A program made the translations under genes and the position numbers. Below the pieces are notes generated by a model, which ran no database searches, was not told where the DNA came from, and saw only the letters and a program-made list of their open reading frames with translations. 64,000 bases of DNA. It comes from Paenibacillus albiflavus (GTDB taxonomy: Bacteria > Bacillota > Bacilli > Paenibacillales > NBRC-103111). This document shows positions 1 to 10,800 of the stretch, one piece after another (position 1 is the stretch's first letter; the number at the start of each line of letters is the position of its first letter). Location: the NCBI RefSeq assembly GCF_004344915.1, contig NZ_SKFG01000010.1:1-64000 (forward strand), given 5' to 3'.

Positions 1-2696
1 GCTTCGAGCGCCTCGCGCAAGCGGCGCTCAGCGCTCGTCAGCGCGCGTGCAGCCGCGCTTGCGCCTTCGGCAGCGGCGCTGCGCCGCTCCGCGGCAGCGG
101 CATGAGCAGCTCGCGCGTCTTCATGCGCCGTGCGAGCCGCATGAACCCGCTCGCGCAGCGCACCTAGCGCTGCCGTAGCCGCTGAGATGAGCCCTTCAAC
201 AGGCTCATCTCCCACCCGCGAGCGTAGCGTCTTAAGCTGCGCGGCAGCTCGCTCAGCTGCACCGCTCGCCTGGGAAGTCAGCAGCAGGTGATCGCGCTGC
301 AGCAGCTCCACCTGCTGACGAAGCCGTTCAAGCTCTGCCTGCATCCCTTCAAGGATAGGTCCGCTCTTCTCAATTCGTTCACGAAGTTCATCCGCTGTAC
401 GATCTTGCTGTTCCAGCGCGGCTGCTTCTATTTCCAGGGAGGAAAGCTCCTCTTGCCCAAATAGCTTTACCCACGCTGATTGATGAGATTCAAGCTGTGC
501 TGTAAGCTCGCCAAGCTTCGTCTCATAGATCACCTGTTGCTCGATCAGCATTCGTTCCTGCGAAATACAATCTCGCAACTCAAGTTCAAACTCACGGACT
601 TGCTTAGAGCGATTTGAAACTAGTGTTTCCAGCTCCAGAAACCGATCATCATTCTCCCTCATTCTGGATTGAAGCTGCTGGAGAGCACTCAGTTCGGTAT
701 GGTAACTTTCAGTTAAATACGTTAAAGCTGTACTAAGCGCTTCATCTATTGTTGAATCTATAATGAGATCTGACAGTTCGCTGCTATCATCAGCCAATGT
801 TAGCTTCCCGCTTACGGCTGCGATTTCTGTGTAACTCTCCCGCCCTTGTCCCTCTGCTTCAATGGCAGCACCATATACCTGTATTGTTTGTTCCAAAGCT
901 GAAGTTCGAATGGATATTCCCTTATGCTCCATCAACAAGGAACGACTATGACTTAGCGATTGCTCACATCGCTCCATCAGTTCAGACCAAGCAAGTTCTA
1001 GCTCATGCTCTGCTTGCTCATGAACGTCTGAATAATGATCAGCTAATGCTGGATGCTCGCATGAACCGCAAACAGGACACGCTTCACCCGATTGCAATTG
1101 CTTAGCCAAGCTAACTGCTAGACTTGCACGTTCATGTTTATCTCTTAACTGCTTAAGCTGAAGCAGAATCTGATCGAAAATCTGCTCTGACCTTCGAGCA
1201 CTCCGCTCAATAAATAGATTCTGCTCTTTAAGGTTAGCAAATGCGAACGCTAAATCACGATATTCCTCTCTGAGGTCTGTTAACTGACCATCCATCTGAG
1301 TTCGTTTATTTTTCCATGTCGCTAATCCCGATTTACTCCTAGCAGCTTCCTGCTCAAGCTCTTTCAATTGACGCTGCGAGGCGTTAATATCATTCGCAAT
1401 GGCAGTTCCTTCTTTAATCTTCTGCCTTTGTTCAATCGAAACAGAAGCAGCTTTTAACTTGTTCTGGAGATCCGCTTGCAGCAGCAAAGCCTTTTCTTTA
1501 CGTTCACCAGCTTGTTTATGTGTCAGTTCGGCTTGCTTAAGCTCTGCGAACGTCAGTTCTGAACGTGCCTTAAGCTTACTTGCCTCTGCTTCTTCCATTG
1601 CAATCTGTTTCTGTAAATCAAGTGCGGCTTTCAGCATCTCAATTCGAGTGATGAGTCGTTCTTCGTCAGATTGCAAAGCTTGATGCGCAGTATCGAATTC
1701 TGACTGCGACTGATTCAGCCTCTCTGTAGAATTTTCAATCGCTTTCTCAGCCTGCTGGAAGTTCTCGCGTTTTTCTTGATCTAATCTGGCAGCGGATTCC
1801 CATTCTTCCAAATAAGGGCGCACTCTCTCCGCACGTTCCGCAAGCTTTATACGTGACTCTAATTCAGCGATTTCTTGTTCAAGCTGGGTTATTTCTGCAA
1901 GCTCCGTATGCAGCTTATCCGATTCCATTTGCAAATCGACCACTTCTTTATAAGCTGCGACCGCTTGCTGCTTAACTGTTAATAGGCTGCGCGCTGACTC
2001 TGCTAATTGATTACATTCAGCAGCCTCTGATCTTGCCTGCACAAGCGCAGACTCAGAAGCGTCTCCCAGCCCTGCTTGTTCTGCTACGATTGCCGTTAAT
2101 AAAGAATCCGTCGCCTTCAGCTTCGAATTCACCTTTATGCTTAGCTGATCCCCGTATCGTTCCAAGTGAAACAACCTTTGCAGCATGGCACGACGCTCTT
2201 TGCCCGCTAACAGCAAGAACTCAGCAAACTTCCCTTGCGGCAATACAACAGCGCGTGTGAAGTCTGCCATGTTTAAACCAAGTATCTGCTGTACTTCCGC
2301 TGTCACTTCATTCGCTTTATCCGCCAGCACGATTTTCTCATCATCAGCATTAATTTGAATCAGCCTAGATACGGTATTATTCACAGATACATCCGAATTC
2401 CGCTTGAACTGCCGTTCAATTGCATATCGCAAAGTACCATGCGCACCTGTCAGCTCAAAGGTAAAAGCAACGCTAAGCTTATTCTCCGCCTGATTCATAA
2501 TGCCTTGTGTACCACCTGATGCCCGCTCCACTCTGCCGAACAAAGCAAGGGTGATGGCATCGAGTATCGTCGATTTACCGCTGCCCGTCGGTCCAAAAAT
2601 ACCGAAAACACCTGCATCGCATAACTTGGTAAAATCGATCTCCTGCTCTTCCCGATAGCTTTGGAGACCTGCCATCTTTAAGTTTATCGGCTTCAT
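1..2696 (-). CDS. sbcC: SbcC, ATPase subunit of the SbcCD nuclease (3' end cut by window edge)
   Basis: SbcC is the SMC-like ATPase that pairs with SbcD to open hairpins and trim DNA ends in the cytoplasm. The N-terminus carries a Walker A motif (GPTGSGKST, about residues 27-35) followed by an ABC-type head, then long Glu/Gln/Leu/Ala-rich coiled coils. A CPVC zinc hook sits at about residues 540-543, the expected apex of an Rad50-like hairpin, so roughly the first 898 residues are present and the C-terminal head lies beyond the window. The ATG overlaps the sbcD stop in an ATGA, implying translational coupling. The part nearest the edge (about positions 1-330) is Ala/Arg-rich and visibly more GC-rich than the rest of the gene. 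Confidence 0.95.
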   Translation of the reverse strand, partial: MKPINLKMAGLQSYREEQEIDFTKLCDAGVFGIFGPTGSGKSTILDAITLALFGRVERASGGTQGIMNQAENKLSVAFTFELTGAHGTLRYAIERQFKRNSDVSVNNTVSRLIQINADDEKIVLADKANEVTAEVQQILGLNMADFTRAVVLPQGKFAEFLLLAGKERRAMLQRLFHLERYGDQLSIKVNSKLKATDSLLTAIVAEQAGLGDASESALVQARSEAAECNQLAESARSLLTVKQQAVAAYKEVVDLQMESDKLHTELAEITQLEQEIAELESRIKLAERAERVRPYLEEWESAARLDQEKRENFQQAEKAIENSTERLNQSQSEFDTAHQALQSDEERLITRIEMLKAALDLQKQIAMEEAEASKLKARSELTFAELKQAELTHKQAGERKEKALLLQADLQNKLKAASVSIEQRQKIKEGTAIANDINASQRQLKELEQEAARSKSGLATWKNKRTQMDGQLTDLREEYRDLAFAFANLKEQNLFIERSARRSEQIFDQILLQLKQLRDKHERASLAVSLAKQLQSGEACPVCGSCEHPALADHYSDVHEQAEHELELAWSELMERCEQSLSHSRSLLMEHKGISIRTSALEQTIQVYGAAIEAEGQGRESYTEIAAVSGKLTLADDSSELSDLIIDSTIDEALSTALTYLTESYHTELSALQQLQSRMRENDDRFLELETLVSNRSKQVREFELELRDCISQERMLIEQQVIYETKLGELTAQLESHQSAWVKLFGQEELSSLEIEAAALEQQDRTADELRERIEKSGPILEGMQAELERLRQQVELLQRDHLLLTSQASGAAERAAAQLKTLRSRVGDEPVEGLISAATAALGALRERVHAARTAHEDARAAHAAAAERRSAAAEGASAAARALTSAERRLREALE

Positions 2697-3925
2697 ACAG
2701 CTCCACCTCCAAACTGTGATACGGCAGGCTCACCAGCTTCATCTGCTTGCTCCTCTTCCCCTTCATTCAAAAGCTCCAGGAACAATTGCGTTAATTCCGG
2801 CTCAGGCTCTGCTCCTCCAGTCTGCCTGTTATAAAAACGTCGAAACAGCTCGTCCATCGACATAGTGCCCATGCGGATCTCGGTTTGCTGCGCTTCCATC
2901 TCGGGATAGATTGGCCTGATATGCACAAATCCGTCTCGTGCTTTGCGTAAACGTTGAATTTCTTCCATCGATAAGGATTCCGACAAATGGACCTCTGCAT
3001 CAATCCAAGCATTGACATCCTTGCCTTCTTCAATCCACGACCACATTTGTGCAATGCCATCCTTCGCTTGCCACCTCACTAGCGGTCTTCCACTGCTTAA
3101 ATAAATCTCTTCCAATCGAAGCTTACCCTCACGAACAGCTTCACCTGGTTGCAACTCAACAATCGATACCGACTTCGCTTGACCCGCTTCCGAGAATGAA
3201 TACGCAAGGGGAGAACCGCAATACCGTACAGGAATTGGAGCTTTAAGCATCTGCGGACGATGCAAGTGTCCAAGCGCAGCATATTGCGCAGGCACATCAA
3301 ACGCAGATACGTCAACCGTATACGCTCCCCCAACTTGAATAGGGCGTTCAGATTCCGATTCTGCTCCTCCTAGTGCATATAAGTGACTCATCACCAGATT
3401 AACCGAATCATTACCAAAATCGCTCGTCCCTTGCTTAAGCAGCTGTGCAACTCGATCCGAATAGGCACTGCGAAGCTGTGCTTCATCCCCTTCGTTCATT
3501 AACAGCTCACGCAGACGCGCTTCCGATGGATAAGGCAATGCGAATAATTTCGCAAGCTCGTTGGTTCGTGGAATTTGGAAAGAATACCGATTCGCAGTAG
3601 GCAATCCGATCAGCGTAATCCCTTGTTTCTTAGCTAGTGGACCTGATGCAGCAAGACGATCAGGATGATCATGATTGCCCGAGATGACCACAACATGTCT
3701 TTTGCCGCCTTCTGCAAGCTCCGCAAGGCTATCATAGAACATTTCCTCTGCAGCAGCAGGCGGATTCACAGAGTCATAGATATCACCTGCCACAAGAACC
3801 ATATCGATTTCTTGATCACGCACAATAGCTTGAAGCTCCTGCAAGAAATCAGCTTGCTCCCCAAGTCTAGAACGCCCCTCTAATGATCGGCCTAAATGCC
3901 AATCAGCCGTATGCAAAATGCGCAT
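2693..3925 (-). CDS. sbcD: SbcD, exonuclease subunit of SbcCD
   Basis: Mre11-like calcineurin-type metallophosphoesterase that supplies the nuclease active site of SbcCD. All the metal-binding motifs are visible: D8/H10 (ADWHLG), D48 (GDIYD), N84-H85 (SGNHDHPD), H181 and H220/H222 (ALGHLHRP). At 410 residues it has the usual length, with the SbcD C-terminal capping region after about residue 280. It lies 21 bp downstream of addA and overlaps sbcC by 4 bp, so addB-addA-sbcD-sbcC reads as one DNA-end-processing operon. The start has an upstream AAGGGAG at slightly long spacing. Confidence 0.96.
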   Translation of the reverse strand: MRILHTADWHLGRSLEGRSRLGEQADFLQELQAIVRDQEIDMVLVAGDIYDSVNPPAAAEEMFYDSLAELAEGGKRHVVVISGNHDHPDRLAASGPLAKKQGITLIGLPTANRYSFQIPRTNELAKLFALPYPSEARLRELLMNEGDEAQLRSAYSDRVAQLLKQGTSDFGNDSVNLVMSHLYALGGAESESERPIQVGGAYTVDVSAFDVPAQYAALGHLHRPQMLKAPIPVRYCGSPLAYSFSEAGQAKSVSIVELQPGEAVREGKLRLEEIYLSSGRPLVRWQAKDGIAQMWSWIEEGKDVNAWIDAEVHLSESLSMEEIQRLRKARDGFVHIRPIYPEMEAQQTEIRMGTMSMDELFRRFYNRQTGGAEPEPELTQLFLELLNEGEEEQADEAGEPAVSQFGGGAV

Positions 3926-3946
3926 CGCCTCAAGTCTCCCTTCTTC

Positions 3947-6900
3947 CTAATCTTCTTCCTCACGATTCATCCGAATGAGCAGCGCATTGTCAAAATAAAA
4001 CACATATTGTTCATCGATCGGTCTACGATAAATATGACTTACAGCCTTCGTATACAAATCGATCTGCGTCATATAACGCTCTTTTAACTGCTCGTTCGTA
4101 AATCCATAGACCCGATCTGTTTTATAGTCAATGAGAACAAGCCCCTTCTCGTCTTCAAACAAACAATCGATAACCCCTTGGATCAGAATTTTATCGTCCG
4201 CTGTATGCTTGTCTAGGTTCTCATGAACGTCGCCCGCACGAAGGCCATAAGAAAACGGCACCTCGCGCTGTACTTTAGGAGCAACAGCCAATCTACGCCC
4301 AAGCTCTGTATCGAAGAACGAATGAATGACGGCTGGATCAATTGCACTTGATTGAGTACTGGTCATTAGCTCACGAGCAATCATTCGATCAACCGTAGCT
4401 GCAATGATCTCTTCTCTCGGCACGCTGCCAAGCGGGATATTCTGCATAACAGCATGATAAAGAGTTCCTCGCTCTGCTGGCATCAGCTTCTTCTCCTCCA
4501 TAAACCGAGGTCTACGCAGCAAAGCAGAGCTTCTAGCTACGGCATGTTCTAATGGCTCCGCTTGTTCCAGTATAAGCTTCTGCCTGTCGGCCAAACGCTT
4601 CATTTCGGATACACTCGTTTTACTTGAAACTTGACTGGCACCTATGCTTGGATACTGCCATTCTAATGTTCGGATCAAATCTGGATACTTTTCTTGATTA
4701 GGCAATTGGATTTGTCTTCCCTCGCGAACAGCGACTAATCGTTCTTCTTCTGAGATCGTCTCCACGGTTATCTCGACTTGCTCCTGCAATGCTGAGCTCG
4801 CTATAACCTTGAACCTCCATTTAGAGAGATCCGCTACAACCTCATTAAGCTCCTCTACAGGTGAAGCTCCTGCCATTACACGCCATTCTTCAGCTTGACG
4901 ATGACGAATAAGCGCTGGACCAAGCCAATCCAAATAGTTTGAAGCGCGAATCAACTCATAATCAGGCAAACCCCAAGCCTTGTGCTCTGTTAGGCGCCCC
5001 CAACTTGCAATCAGTTTGTTGGCATCTTTAACAGCACCGACCAGATACAACTTCTCACGAGCACGTGTCAATGCGACATAAAGAATTCGCAGCTCCTCAG
5101 CAAGTGCTTCCTGCTTCATTTGCCTCCGTATCGCGAGCTGTGGCAAGGTCGGATAAGTCGCGTTAAGCTCAGTCTCAACAAAGCGTGGTCCAAAGCCCAT
5201 ATCCTTATGAACAAGGAATGATCCTCTAACATCCGTTTGGTTGAATCCTTTACCCATTCCAGCAACGAATACGATAGGGAACTCTAGACCTTTACTTTTG
5301 TGAATCGACATTAATCTGACTGTATCTTCGCCTTCCCCAAGCGATCTTGCCGTTCCCAAATCCCCACCACTCTGCTGCATCCGTTCGATAAAGCGTAAAA
5401 AGCGGAACAGACCACGAAGCGATGTACTCTCATACTGCCTAGCACGGTCATACAGCGCTCTTAAATTCGCTTGACGCTGTTCACCCTGAGGAAGTCCGCC
5501 CACGTAATCATAAATACCTGTCGAACGATAAATTTGCCAGATCAGCTCTGCAAGCGAGCCTTGTCTGGCGTCTGTCCGCCATCCATGTAGATCATCCAGA
5601 AACTTATTTATTTTCAATAATAGAACAGAATTGATAGGCTGAGCCGTATCCGAATCAATGACTTCCTCCGCTGCAGCAGCATTGCGAAGTGCATCAAAAT
5701 AACTGCCTCTTATCCCGCCCAATATCCGAATTTGCGCCAGCTCGTTCGCCGATAAGCCAACAATAGGTGAACGAAGCACAGCAGCAAGTGGCACATCCTG
5801 ATACGGATTATCGATAATTTTGAGGAGCGACATGATCATGCTCACTTCTGTTGCGGAGAAATAACCTGTACTTAAATCTGCATATGCTGGAATACCGAGA
5901 CGCTGCAGCTCTTCTACAAAAGTGGGCGCCCAGCTCGAGGTTGCCCGAAGCAGAATAACGATATCCCGATATTCCACAGGTCTACTTCCTCCCGAGCGTT
6001 TATCGTATACAGCAAAAGGTGGTTGGCCTGTTCTGCCCATCAGCTCAGCAATTTGCCGTCCAATCGCTCTTGCCTCTGCCTGAGCGGCCTTCAGCTCTTC
6101 CATCTCGGCAATTAGACCGTCTTCTGTTCGTTCATCTGATTCACTTTCAGGTATGTCTTCACTGCTTGTCTGATCCATCGTCTCAAGTTCTTCAGCATCA
6201 GTTGACTGCTCAGAACCCGTACCTGACCGATCAATTAGAATAACTTCAGCAGCATAATCCTGTGCTGTCTCGGGATAATACTTGGAACCAAATTTCAATT
6301 CGGCATCAGCGTTGTAGTCCAGTTCCCCTACACGCTCATTCAATATTTGACGGAAAATATAATTGACCGCCTGCACAACTTCTTGTCTTGAGCGGAAGTT
6401 GCGTGCCAAATCGATTTTGCGGCCGATTGCCGCGCCATCCGCAGAATACGCCTTATATTTATCCATGAATAGCCCTGGGTCAGCTAGTCTGAACTTATAG
6501 ATACTCTGTTTAACGTCGCCCACCATGAATCGATTACCTGTTGTCTGAGATGAAATCAGCTCGAGGATCGCTTCCTGCACCTTGTTCGTATCTTGATATT
6601 CGTCGACAAGCACTTCAACATAATGCTCCTGGTAATCAAGCGCAGCCTGTGAAGGAATCACCCGCTCAGGTGTCGAATCTGCATGCCGCAAGATCGCTAA
6701 AGCATAATGCTCCAAATCGCCAAAATCAAGCAATCCCTTACTAGACTTAGCTTCTGCAAATCGATCTGCAAACTGGATGACGAGCTTAACAAGCAAATGC
6801 ATCATCGGCTCAAGCTTATGAATTTCTTCCATAAACTCAGCTTCTGTTCGCCCGAACAATTCCACACGCAGCTTATCTATCATTTCCTTGGATTTCTTGC

Positions 6901-7876
6901 GCAGAGAAGATGCTTGATCTTTAAGCTCACTGTCGAACCCATCTCCACGACATGCCTTAAGTCTTCGGCTTGGAATCGATACGATCGCAGTATGCAGGTC
7001 TGACCATGATTGATCCGCATATCTCACTAAATCTTCAACTTCACGCAACTCTTCACGCAAAGTCTCCATATAAGGCTCAGGTCCGAATGGCAGCTCTGCA
7101 ATTCGAATCGCTTGAGCTAATAAATCAACTGCTCCCTGTATTTCCAATTTAATGGAGGCTAGCAAACGCTGCTGCCAATAATACAACGGTTGTTCTTCAT
7201 CCTGGGCACTCTGCGCAACACTAAATTTAGCTGCTGTTTGCAACAGCCAGTGGCCCGGCCAAGGCTGACTTCGGGACAACTCATAAAGTTGCAGAATAAT
7301 AGCTATTAGCGGACCATCCCCACGATTATTGCCAAAGCTCTCGATTAATTGCCAGAATGTCGAATTCTCTTCACTCTGCTCATAATGCTCCTCAAGCATC
7401 ATTTCAAGCGTTTCCTGCTTCAACAACTCATTCTCTGTCTCATTGGCGATTCGAAAGCCAGGATCAAGTCCAATGAGTGTATAATAACGCTGAATAATCT
7501 CCATACAGAAGGAATGCAGCGTCGTCACAGATGCTCGTCCCATTAACGCGAGCTGTTTGCGTAAATGAGTGGACTCAGGATCTTCTTCCAGCTTCTGCTG
7601 CAAGGCTTCCCTAATTCTTTCCTTCATTTCAGCCGCTGCTGCTTTGGTAAAAGTCGCCACTAACAATCGATCCACATCGACTGGTACAGTAACATCCGAA
7701 ATACGGCGAATGATCCGCTCGACGAGCACTGCTGTTTTACCTGAACCTGCAGCCGCAGCAACAAGCATGTTGTTCCCATGCAAGCTGATTGCATCCCATT
7801 GCTCGTCTGTCCAAGTACTATCCGCAGGTTTGGCTGTTTTGAGGAGTGATCCCGTTAGATTCGTTTGTTCTATCAT
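3947..7876 (-). CDS. addA: AddA, helicase-nuclease subunit of AddAB
   Basis: AddA is the UvrD-family helicase and one of the two nucleases of AddAB, the Gram-positive counterpart of RecBCD, which resects double-strand breaks up to Chi for RecA loading. Walker A is at about residues 41-48 (AAAGSGKT), followed by superfamily 1 motifs such as VDEYQDTN, GDVKQSIYKFR and LMSIHKSKGLEFP. The C-terminal RecB-type nuclease domain is intact, with GVID near residue 1237 and IDYKTD near 1250. Length (1309 aa) is normal to slightly long; an acidic Glu/Ser-rich stretch around residues 560-600 is a likely disordered insert. It starts 15 bp after addB with GAGGGGAG as Shine-Dalgarno sequence. Confidence 0.97.
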   Translation of the reverse strand: MIEQTNLTGSLLKTAKPADSTWTDEQWDAISLHGNNMLVAAAAGSGKTAVLVERIIRRISDVTVPVDVDRLLVATFTKAAAAEMKERIREALQQKLEEDPESTHLRKQLALMGRASVTTLHSFCMEIIQRYYTLIGLDPGFRIANETENELLKQETLEMMLEEHYEQSEENSTFWQLIESFGNNRGDGPLIAIILQLYELSRSQPWPGHWLLQTAAKFSVAQSAQDEEQPLYYWQQRLLASIKLEIQGAVDLLAQAIRIAELPFGPEPYMETLREELREVEDLVRYADQSWSDLHTAIVSIPSRRLKACRGDGFDSELKDQASSLRKKSKEMIDKLRVELFGRTEAEFMEEIHKLEPMMHLLVKLVIQFADRFAEAKSSKGLLDFGDLEHYALAILRHADSTPERVIPSQAALDYQEHYVEVLVDEYQDTNKVQEAILELISSQTTGNRFMVGDVKQSIYKFRLADPGLFMDKYKAYSADGAAIGRKIDLARNFRSRQEVVQAVNYIFRQILNERVGELDYNADAELKFGSKYYPETAQDYAAEVILIDRSGTGSEQSTDAEELETMDQTSSEDIPESESDERTEDGLIAEMEELKAAQAEARAIGRQIAELMGRTGQPPFAVYDKRSGGSRPVEYRDIVILLRATSSWAPTFVEELQRLGIPAYADLSTGYFSATEVSMIMSLLKIIDNPYQDVPLAAVLRSPIVGLSANELAQIRILGGIRGSYFDALRNAAAAEEVIDSDTAQPINSVLLLKINKFLDDLHGWRTDARQGSLAELIWQIYRSTGIYDYVGGLPQGEQRQANLRALYDRARQYESTSLRGLFRFLRFIERMQQSGGDLGTARSLGEGEDTVRLMSIHKSKGLEFPIVFVAGMGKGFNQTDVRGSFLVHKDMGFGPRFVETELNATYPTLPQLAIRRQMKQEALAEELRILYVALTRAREKLYLVGAVKDANKLIASWGRLTEHKAWGLPDYELIRASNYLDWLGPALIRHRQAEEWRVMAGASPVEELNEVVADLSKWRFKVIASSALQEQVEITVETISEEERLVAVREGRQIQLPNQEKYPDLIRTLEWQYPSIGASQVSSKTSVSEMKRLADRQKLILEQAEPLEHAVARSSALLRRPRFMEEKKLMPAERGTLYHAVMQNIPLGSVPREEIIAATVDRMIARELMTSTQSSAIDPAVIHSFFDTELGRRLAVAPKVQREVPFSYGLRAGDVHENLDKHTADDKILIQGVIDCLFEDEKGLVLIDYKTDRVYGFTNEQLKERYMTQIDLYTKAVSHIYRRPIDEQYVFYFDNALLIRMNREEED

Positions 7877-7891
7877 CGTTTCCGCTCCCCT

Positions 7892-10800
7892 CTACAGCCC
7901 GTTATCGTCCGCATGCGTGAATGCGGCGTTAATGACATCTCGATTTAATTTGCGCCATGATTGGTACCCGTTACCTGCAAACCCGGGTTCAAATTGACAT
8001 ACAGCTTTATAAGAGCATTGACTGCATGCGGTCTGGTAACCCATACGATACGGATTAATCTGTACTTGTCCATCCGTAATCCCCGTACCGATCCGTTTGA
8101 TTTGACCTCGGACGAACTTTCGCATTTGCTTCCACTCGAGATCCGTCGCAACGAAAGCATCCTTACGGAAGCCTCCATCCTTCGTATAACCAACAGGGAG
8201 CCATTCTGATTTACCTGTTCCGTCACTTAGCGAACGATCCATTAAACTGATAATGTTTGAGTCAGCATTTAATAAGCCCTTCATTTTAAAGCTCTTGCGC
8301 AAATCTTGCGCAGCTTTCTCAGGCGATGGTTTATTCTTGTTAAGGAGAATCGGGTCATGCACATGGAAGTAAAGCACACCTGCTGGTCTAGCAATGGAGC
8401 CTAACCATTCCTCAGAATGCGTTATGACCACATCGAGGTACGTTAACATTTGCAGCGAAACGCCATAATACACCTCAGATAAATCTAAAGCCGTTGAAGA
8501 TGACTTATAATCGATCACTCTAAGGACAGGTCCATCTTCCGTATCCGCGCGATCTACGCGATCGATTCTACCGATAATTTCCATAATTGTCCCATTATCT
8601 AGCTGGAAACGCAGCGATGGCAATGTTTGATCAGGTCCAAAATCAAGTTCAGTCGCTAATGGCTTAAAATCGCCTTGTCTGGAATGCTCAGACAGCATGA
8701 TCGACGCACGACCAATAACATCACGCAGCTTGTGCGCAACATGGCGATAGCGCTGTGTACTGAGCAGAATTTCGCCAGGCAGCTTAGGTATCAGCGCTTC
8801 TACTACCTGATCGGAACGCAGCCTGCAATCATCGGTCGATAGTTGTCCCCAATCCATCCCATCTCGCATTAAACCTTGAGCAAATTCGCTTAGTGCCGCA
8901 TGGAACAATTGCCCAATATCCGGAGCCTCTAAAGCAAAAATGCGTCGTTCCTTCAATCGTAAACCGTGCGAAACGAAATGGGAGAACGGACATGATGCAA
9001 ATCGCTCCATCCTCGATACACTTGCTAGCAGATGATCGCCATACAAGCCCCTGCTAATCTCGAAATTCATATCCGACTCGTGGTTATCGAATTGCAGCGC
9101 CTTGACTAACGAACTTAATTGGGTCTGCCAGCCTTCTTGACTATGCAGCCAGTTATATACATGCCACCACATCTCATAAATCGGTTCATTGGAAACAGCC
9201 CGCTTGAGTTGAACGTTCAGATAAGCATAGGCTTGTTTCGGATGCACGATATAAGACAATTGCTCGTCTTCCGACATCGTTGACGCTGGCTCTGCAGCAA
9301 TTTGCCGCATAGGCACATCAGGAAACATTCGACGAATACGTCTAATGATTTCGGATGGCAGCAGTCCTTTCCCCTCTTCATCAGCAAGGGGATAACTTAG
9401 CCATAAACATGAACTAGGTGTCGCAAGTGCGTTATATATAATGAATGGCTCATCCAACAGCTTTCTTCTTGCACTTTCCGCCATATTCACACCTGACAGC
9501 ACAAGCATCTCTCGCTCTCGTTCCGAGAGAAGCCCGTCCTCTGTTAGCCTCTGCGGGATCACACCTTCATTCACACCTAGAATAAATGCATGTGTCACCG
9601 CTCCTGATCTCGTCCGATCAGGTGTACCAATGAGCACCTCATCCAGTGATGGTGGAACAAGCCCCATCGAAATGCTTTCAAATCCTGTATCGAGCAAAGA
9701 AGCAAATAGATCCGTAGATAACGTTTCGTCGCCTAACATTTCAACTAGCTGATCGAGCACATCCATAACGCGATTCCACATTTGCATATGCTCTTTGGAT
9801 TTCTCAGGCTTTCCTTCCTCGGCGCATAGTACACTCCAATATTCGAGACGTTCAGGCGCATGTACGAGCACAAGAAACTCATAAAGAGCTTGCACTTGTG
9901 CTTGAACATTCTGAGCCTGCTTAATCTCATTTGCGAATTTCCCCAAAGGTCCTGCAATCCAACTACGAGCTTTAAGGATGCGCTGCTGATGCGCTTCCTC
10001 TGCCGAATTGACAGCCTCATCTCCATCAAGCGACATACGCTCCCGATAAGTCCACACTTTATCACTTGTCCACTTGCTGCCCTTGATCCCGAATGCAAGC
10101 ACATAATTTTCTAATAGATCGATTTCTCGTCTGAGTACACGTTCTTCTTGATCCGTTCCCCATGGAAGCAGAAAATCTGTTTTGGCACAGCGAAACACAG
10201 CATCATAATGCCAATTATGCAAAATTACTTCAACGGCTGAACGGATGAATTCAATCAGCGGATGATGCAGCACGGATCTTTTGTGGTCCAGAAAGAATGG
10301 AATGCCATAATCGGTTAAAGCCGTCGATAGCAGATCGCCATAATCCTCCATGTTCCGAACCATGACCGCAATATCGCGCCATCTAATGCCTTCCTCACGT
10401 GCGAGCCTCAGCATTTCTCTACATACGCCATCCACTTCTGCTCTTCGATTCGCTGCTGCTGCAAGAATCAGCTGGTGACGCTCATCAGATGGCAAGTCGC
10501 CATCTCCCGAAATACGTGTCTGCTTGTCCGTGCGATAAACGTATCGTTTGCCGCTTCCTGCTTGTCCATAATGCTTCTCAAGTGCTCCGAGGATTGGACT
10601 CGAGGTGAATCGATGCTGCTCCTTATCCGATAACTGTACGACAGTTCCTTCTGGCAGACCGATTTCTGCAAGCCTTCTCCTCAACTCCTGCATAGTTCTT
10701 GCAGGTGGATGAAACAGCTCCAGCTCATCAAGGGTATCTTTGGCATCATAAGAACGATCAAGCGTGAAAGTAATCGTCACATGCTCGCACCTGATCATTA

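Noticed and set aside
9441-9752. 103-codon frame on the plus strand inside addB
   Set aside because: Ser/Thr-rich antisense shadow without a ribosome binding site; addB motifs continue through it.
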